From contig CAYVMN010000085.1 of NCBI GenBank assembly GCA_964452575.1, forward strand, positions 1 to 18,379: DNA of 18,379 nt, given 5' to 3'. Both the position numbers and the translations under genes were made by a program. The notes under the pieces are model-generated. The model was not told where the DNA came from. It worked only from the letters and a program-made list of their open reading frames with translations, and searched no databases. Source of the stretch: CAYVMN01 sp964452575 (lineage in GTDB: Bacteria; Desulfobacterota; DSM-4660; Desulfatiglandales; Desulfatiglandaceae). Shown piece by piece: positions 14,259 through 18,379 of this stretch; position 1 is the first letter of the stretch, and every line of letters begins with the position of its first letter.

Positions 14259-15608
14259 ATGGACTACATCCTGGCCGTTGATGTCGGAACCCAGTCCCTA
14301 AAGGCCTCCGTCGTAGGCCGTGACCTCTATGTCCTGGAGAGTGCAAGGGTTTCTTATGCCCCTCGGGTAGAATCAAAAAACAGGGTTGAGATCGGGGCAG
14401 AGGTCCTATGGAATGCCTTTGTGAGGGCCTGCACACAATTGAGACAGGGAGCTGGGGTAAAGGCCATATCCTTCTCCACCCTTTGTCCATCCCTCCTGCC
14501 CATAGGTTCCGACGGCACCCCTCTTGGCCCCATCATCCTCCATCTTGACAGGAGGAGCTACCGCCAGGCCGTCTGGGCACTGGGCCGCGTAGGAGAGGAG
14601 AGATTCCTTCGAATAGCCGGTAACCTCCCCATCCCCGGAGGGATTTCTGTAACCTCTCTCCTATGGATCAAGGAGAATGAACCGGACATCTATCGACGCA
14701 AAGGGGTGATTTTTGGACATGCTGTCACCTTTTTTATGAAGCGTCTTTCCGGGCGGTTTGTCATAGACCCTTCAAATGCCTCTTTTACAGGTCTTTACGA
14801 CACAGTGGGATATGGTGACTGGAATGACGGACTCCTTGAATCCCTTGGGATTTCAAGGGAGAAACTGCCGGAAGTCGTGATGTCAGAGACCGTTGTTGGA
14901 GAAATTAGTAGGCCAGTTGCAGCCTTAACCGGTCTAGCCAGGGGGATACCGGTTATCATCGGAGCCAATGACACCACCTGTGCTGCAGTGGGGGCCGGGG
15001 TTACTGAACCAGGGGTACTCATGAATACCTCTGGGACTGTGGAGATAATGGTCCTATGTCTGGACAGACCCCTGGTCCACAGGGACCACCTGCTTCGAAC
15101 CCACGCCTACCCGGACCGCTGGCTGGCAATGAGGACGGTTGGTGCGGGGGGTGCCTCTGTGGAGTGGTTCAGGGAGACCTTCTGCAGAGAGATGAGCCGA
15201 GAGCACTTTTACAACGAGTATCTTTCCCGTGTCTTGACGGAATGTAAGGTGCAAGGGGTGCGCTTTCATCCATTTCTCTCCGGGGACCGTCACAGGATCA
15301 GACAGAAGTCAGGATCATTCACAGGTCTGACCTTGAAGACAACCAGAGAAGACTTCCTCCTTGCCCTGGTACGGGGGGTAATATCCTTTCAGGTAAAGGG
15401 CCTGAAGGAGTGGGAGAGAATAACCCCTCTTAGTAGGACTATCTATCATGTGGGTGGCGGGGCCAGCGACGCATATACACGGCTTAAACAGAAGTTCCTC
15501 AAGGATTTTCAGTTTATCCAGGCCGGAGAAACAGCAGTCTTAGGGGCGGCAAAGCTGGGGTTTGAGGCCCTGACCCTCACACCTCGAGGCCCATCTTGCC
15601 CGGGTTGA
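14259..15608 (+). CDS. FGGY-family carbohydrate kinase (xylulokinase-like)
   Basis: This is a cytoplasmic ATP-dependent kinase of the FGGY family, which phosphorylates sugars, polyols or related compounds. The phosphate-1 motif DVGTQSLKASVV is at 8-19, a LDRRS substrate-site motif at 96-100, the catalytic aspartate at D238 within GANDTTCAAVGAG, and the adenosine motif VGGGASDAY at 398-406. At 449 residues it is somewhat shorter than typical xylulokinases (about 480-500), mainly toward the C-terminus, yet all key motifs are present. The substrate cannot be set from sequence. The ribosome site is weak (AAAGG about 12 bases upstream), so it may be coupled to the HEAT gene. Its 3' end overlaps the convergent FAD oxidase gene by 32 bases. 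Nearby importer genes suggest that its substrate enters through that transporter. Confidence 0.9.
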   Translation: MDYILAVDVGTQSLKASVVGRDLYVLESARVSYAPRVESKNRVEIGAEVLWNAFVRACTQLRQGAGVKAISFSTLCPSLLPIGSDGTPLGPIILHLDRRSYRQAVWALGRVGEERFLRIAGNLPIPGGISVTSLLWIKENEPDIYRRKGVIFGHAVTFFMKRLSGRFVIDPSNASFTGLYDTVGYGDWNDGLLESLGISREKLPEVVMSETVVGEISRPVAALTGLARGIPVIIGANDTTCAAVGAGVTEPGVLMNTSGTVEIMVLCLDRPLVHRDHLLRTHAYPDRWLAMRTVGAGGASVEWFRETFCREMSREHFYNEYLSRVLTECKVQGVRFHPFLSGDRHRIRQKSGSFTGLTLKTTREDFLLALVRGVISFQVKGLKEWERITPLSRTIYHVGGGASDAYTRLKQKFLKDFQFIQAGETAVLGAAKLGFEALTLTPRGPSCPG

Positions 15609-16962
15609 GTATGTTGTTGGGGTCAAGGGCCTTTTTCAACAACCGCATAACCCTGAGGGAAACCTCATCATGTTCCATGGGCATATATGATGCCTTGCTA
15701 ATTCCGATGCCGTGCTCCCCTGTCAGGGTCCCTCCCAGGTCGCAGGCCAGTTTGTGCTTATCGTATAGGACCTTCTCGAGTCGCATCACCTGGTCCGAAT
15801 TGGAACTATCATACATCACGGTGGTATGTATGTTTCCGTCGCCGGCGTGCCCATAACTGAGGATAAGCAGGTCATGCCTCTTTGATATCTCCTGGACTCC
15901 CCTGAGGAATTCGGCTATGCGGCTCATGGGTACGGCCATGTCATCAGAGGAACGGTCAGGGGCTATCATGCCCAGCATCCCTCCAATGGCCTTCCGGGCC
16001 AGCCACAGCTGTTCCGCCTCGGCCGCGGATCTTGCCCTATCAACCCCCTTGGCATTGCATGACTTGAATACCTCGACCACCCGGTCCATTTGTTTTTCCA
16101 CATCCTCTTTACTCATCCCGTCCGTCTCGGCCAGGATCATGGCCTCCACTTCAGGTAGATCTAGTTTGGCGTATTTCCGTAGCATCTCTATGGTCTTGGC
16201 ATCGAGGAGTTCAAGGACGCTAGGAATAACGCCTGAGTGCATGATCTGGGTGACGGCCTCTCCCGCGTCATCCAGGCGGTCGAATGAGGCAGTGGCAGTG
16301 GCCACCGCCTTAGGCCTTGGAGAGATTTTGAGTGTAATTTCAGTTACCACCCCCAACGTCCCCTCTGATCCCACAATAAGTCGGGTCAGGTCGTAGCCGG
16401 AGGAGCATTTCATGGTCCTCGAACCGGTCCGCATCACCTCTCCATCTGCCAGGACCACTTCCAGGCCAAGGACGTAGTCCCTGGTTGTGCCGTACTTGGC
16501 GCCCTTGAGACCCCCGGCGTTGGTGCCGACGTTCCCACCCAGGGTACACATCTTGCCGCTGGCCGGGTCGGGTGGATAGAAAAATCCGGTGGGCTCCAGG
16601 GTGGCCTCAAGATGGGCGTAAACAACTCCAGGTTGGACCACCACCAATCGATCAGGGACACGGATACTCAGGATCCTATTCATTGGGGTCAGATCGATAA
16701 CAATGCCGCCCCTGGCCGGAACGGCAAGGCCACAGAGGCCGGTCCCGGCGCCCCGGGGAACCACAGGAATCCCCTCTTTGTTGGCAAGGCCAAGTATGCG
16801 AGACACCTGATCCGTAGTCCTGACCCACACCGCGCAGTCCGGGCGGTGTCGATATGTCGAGGCATCATAGGAGTACGAGACCAAATCCACGAGTTGATCC
16901 GTGTAGTTCTCGGCCCCTACGATCCCGATCAATGCGTCTTTTAGTTGGCTATCCTTTATCAT
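15577..16962 (-). CDS. FAD-linked oxidase/dehydrogenase, GlcD (glycolate/D-lactate) family
   Basis: This is a flavoprotein of the FAD_binding_4 plus FAD-oxidase C-terminal type, which oxidises 2-hydroxy acids such as glycolate or D-lactate. The FAD-binding loop is PRGAGTGLCG at 69-78, with GGNVGTNAGGLKGAKYGTT at 142-160 and VGSEGTLGVVTE at 197-208. The C-terminal domain has the GHAGDGNIH metal/substrate motif at 371-379, TGEHGIG at 414-420 and the family ending DPNNILNPGK at 447-456. The 461 residues are full length. No cysteine-rich Fe-S domain is fused, so electrons must go to a separate partner. The ATG lies inside the end of the ABC ATPase gene (14-base overlap) with no clear ribosome site, suggesting translational coupling. 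The exact substrate (glycolate, D-lactate or a sugar acid) is unknown. Confidence 0.92.
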   Translation of the reverse strand: MIKDSQLKDALIGIVGAENYTDQLVDLVSYSYDASTYRHRPDCAVWVRTTDQVSRILGLANKEGIPVVPRGAGTGLCGLAVPARGGIVIDLTPMNRILSIRVPDRLVVVQPGVVYAHLEATLEPTGFFYPPDPASGKMCTLGGNVGTNAGGLKGAKYGTTRDYVLGLEVVLADGEVMRTGSRTMKCSSGYDLTRLIVGSEGTLGVVTEITLKISPRPKAVATATASFDRLDDAGEAVTQIMHSGVIPSVLELLDAKTIEMLRKYAKLDLPEVEAMILAETDGMSKEDVEKQMDRVVEVFKSCNAKGVDRARSAAEAEQLWLARKAIGGMLGMIAPDRSSDDMAVPMSRIAEFLRGVQEISKRHDLLILSYGHAGDGNIHTTVMYDSSNSDQVMRLEKVLYDKHKLACDLGGTLTGEHGIGISKASYMPMEHDEVSLRVMRLLKKALDPNNILNPGKMGLEV

Positions 16963-18055
16963 GTGGTAGAATTGCTTCTTCGTCTCTGATACTAAAGAGG
17001 TGAATACAGTCCATGATCGGCTCCATGGCGATAGTCTGGTGGGCCTTTACCCGGGCGTTCCGCCCTACACTGGCCACCAGGGAAATCGCTCCGGCATTGC
17101 CAAAGACATATGTCTCACTCCCTATGGGTTCCACCACTTCCACATCGGCCTGGATGGTCCTTCCAGGAGAATGATCGGCTGTCATAAGGAGATCTTCCGG
17201 TCGGATTCCCACGATGATCTTCTCTTCCTTGTAGTCCCACAGGAGAGAGGCCTTCTCGGGTGAGAGGTCGATTCTAAAGCTATCCGTCTGAAGGGAAATA
17301 GCCCCACCCGATCCCGTCAGTGATGCCTCAAAAAAATTCATCGCAGGGCTCCCCAGAAAACCCGCGACGAATCGGTTTGCCGGACTGTTGTAAAGTTGCA
17401 GCGGTCTCCCTGCCTGCTGAATGACCCCGTCCTTCATAACCACGATCCGGTCCCCCATTGTCATTGCCTCCACCTGGTCGTGAGTCACGTACACGGCTGT
17501 GGTAGCAAGACGTTCATGGAGCTTTTTCAATTCCACCCGCGTCTGGACCCTGAGCTTTGCATCCAGATTAGAAAGGGGTTCGTCAAAAAGGAAGACCTCA
17601 GGCTTCCTGACAATCGCCCGACCTACCGCTACCCGCTGCCGTTGTCCGCCGGAGAGCTGCTTGGGCTTTCGGGAGAGGAGATGCTGGATTCCCAGGAGCT
17701 CGGCCGCTTCCTTTACGCGTTGCTTGATTTCCTCTTTCCCCCGTTTCCGCATCTCCAGAGAAAATGCCATATTCTCGAATACGGTCATGTGGGGATATAG
17801 GGCGTAGTTCTGGAACACCATTGCGATATTTCGGTCCTTTGCAGACAATCGGTTGATGAGACGCCCGCCGATATAGATGTTCCCGCTGGTGATCTCCTCA
17901 AGCCCTGCAAGCATCCTGAGCGTGGTGGTCTTGCCGCAACCGCTGGGTCCGACCAGGACCACGAACTCCTTATCTTCGATGGAGAGGTTGAAGTTGTCAA
18001 CGGCCACTACCTCTTCGAAGTGTTTACAGATATATTCAAACCGTACTTCTGCCAT
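16949..18055 (-). CDS. ABC importer ATPase, MalK/UgpC family (carbohydrate-type)
   Basis: This is the ATP-binding subunit of a CUT1-type carbohydrate or glycerol-3-phosphate importer, 368 residues. Walker A GPSGCGKT is at 36-43, Q-loop FQNYALYPHMTVFENMAF from residue 81, signature LSGGQ at 134-138, Walker B VFLFDEP with D158 and E159, D-loop SNLDAKLR and switch histidine H192 (YVTHDQVEAMTM). Residues about 235-368 are the regulatory TOBE-type domain (IIVGIRPEDLLMT, VEVVEPIGSETYVFG) of MalK/UgpC proteins. Such ATPases often serve several transporters, so the context matters for substrate. It follows the permease gene by 7 bases with an AAGGAG site, and its end overlaps the FAD oxidase start by 14 bases. 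Confidence 0.95.
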   Translation of the reverse strand: MAEVRFEYICKHFEEVVAVDNFNLSIEDKEFVVLVGPSGCGKTTTLRMLAGLEEITSGNIYIGGRLINRLSAKDRNIAMVFQNYALYPHMTVFENMAFSLEMRKRGKEEIKQRVKEAAELLGIQHLLSRKPKQLSGGQRQRVAVGRAIVRKPEVFLFDEPLSNLDAKLRVQTRVELKKLHERLATTAVYVTHDQVEAMTMGDRIVVMKDGVIQQAGRPLQLYNSPANRFVAGFLGSPAMNFFEASLTGSGGAISLQTDSFRIDLSPEKASLLWDYKEEKIIVGIRPEDLLMTADHSPGRTIQADVEVVEPIGSETYVFGNAGAISLVASVGRNARVKAHQTIAMEPIMDCIHLFSIRDEEAILPHDKG

Positions 18056-18062
18056 GGACTTA

Positions 18063-18379
18063 TTACTCCTTCAAGGCCCCGGATATTCCTGCCACATAGT
18101 GTTCCACAAAAAACGAGTAGACCAGGGCAACCGGCACAGATGCGCATAGTGCGCCTGCCATGAGCGGTCCCCAGTGGTATACATCCCCTTTGACGAGTTC
18201 AGTAACCAGTCCTATCGGAACGGTCTTGCTTTCCGGCGTGGAGATGAAGACCAGGGCGTACAGGTATTCGTTCCACGACAGGGTGAAGCAAAAGATCCCC
18301 GCTGAGAGGATACCCGGAAGGCAGAGGGGAAGAATGATCCTTCGGAAGACCTTGGTCCGGCTGGCGCCATCGATCATGG
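18063..18379 (-). CDS. ABC importer permease, MalG/UgpE-type (C-terminal part, cut by window edge)
   Basis: This is the last 105 or so residues of an inner-membrane permease of the binding-protein-dependent type. The visible part opens with the end of the EAA coupling motif (MIDGASRTKVFRRIILPLCLPG), which contacts the MalK-type ATPase. It continues with SWNEYLYALVFIS and PIGLVTELVKGDVYHWGPLMAG, and ends VEHYVAGISGALKE, the standard MalG-class tail. The first methionine in view is internal; the gene continues past the right edge, and the first permease and binding-protein genes are expected there. It is the partner of the adjacent ATPase. Confidence 0.92.
   Translation of the reverse strand, partial: MIDGASRTKVFRRIILPLCLPGILSAGIFCFTLSWNEYLYALVFISTPESKTVPIGLVTELVKGDVYHWGPLMAGALCASVPVALVYSFFVEHYVAGISGALKE

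Noticed and set aside
1..18379. CRISPR arrays, tRNA or rRNA genes, insertion sequences, toxin-antitoxin or defence genes.
   Set aside because: No regularly spaced repeats, cloverleaf-like sequences, transposase motifs or defence-type domains were seen.

Overview
The window reads as a metabolic region of a bacterial chromosome. Gene content and protein style (two branched-chain-type ABC importers, an acetoin/pyruvate-type 2-oxoacid dehydrogenase, a GlcD-family oxidase and a small exported HEAT protein ending in a Trp-rich tail) suggest an anaerobic Desulfobacterota (former Deltaproteobacteria) relative. That assignment is inference from protein style only; no marker gene is present. No tRNA, rRNA, CRISPR array, transposase or phage gene was seen.

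Region A (1-206, + strand): a GC-rich block (about 77% GC over bases 1-60) that folds into two hairpins, then a short reading frame resembling only the extreme C-terminus of a thiamine-diphosphate (acetolactate-synthase-like) enzyme. It is either the end of a gene running in from the left or a truncated remnant. It converges on the next region with an 8-base overlap.

Region B (199-13103, all - strand): thirteen closely spaced genes read right to left. First comes a complete branched-chain-type importer, ordered binding protein, LivH, LivM, LivG, LivF. Next is a second complete importer in a different order: binding protein, LivG, LivF, LivH, LivM. Last are E1 alpha, E1 beta and E2 of a 2-oxoacid/acetoin dehydrogenase complex; no E3 gene is in the window. 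The two importers are divergent in sequence, so they are not a recent duplication. Each binding-protein gene is followed by a strong hairpin without a U-tract, which would suit differential expression of the abundant binding protein over the membrane parts. A candidate promoter with a perfect inverted repeat lying over its spacer sits about 160 bases upstream of the first gene. The layout suggests uptake of one or two small carboxylate, amino-acid or related substrates feeding oxidative acyl-CoA formation.

Region C (13104-13810): about 700 bases without a convincing gene, holding the candidate promoter/operator for region B, a candidate rightward promoter and a group of CTTAAGG-type palindromes.

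Region D (13811-18379): a rightward pair (exported HEAT-repeat protein, FGGY sugar kinase) converges on a leftward group (partial MalG/UgpE-type permease, MalK/UgpC-type ATPase, GlcD-type FAD oxidase). The kinase and oxidase genes overlap tail to tail by 32 bases, and the ATPase and oxidase genes overlap by 14. Importer, kinase and FAD oxidase together look like a sugar, polyol or sugar-acid utilisation locus cut off by the right edge. I see no clearly new molecular machine here. The most noteworthy items are the regulatory structures and the unusual coupling of two Liv-type importers to a dehydrogenase complex.
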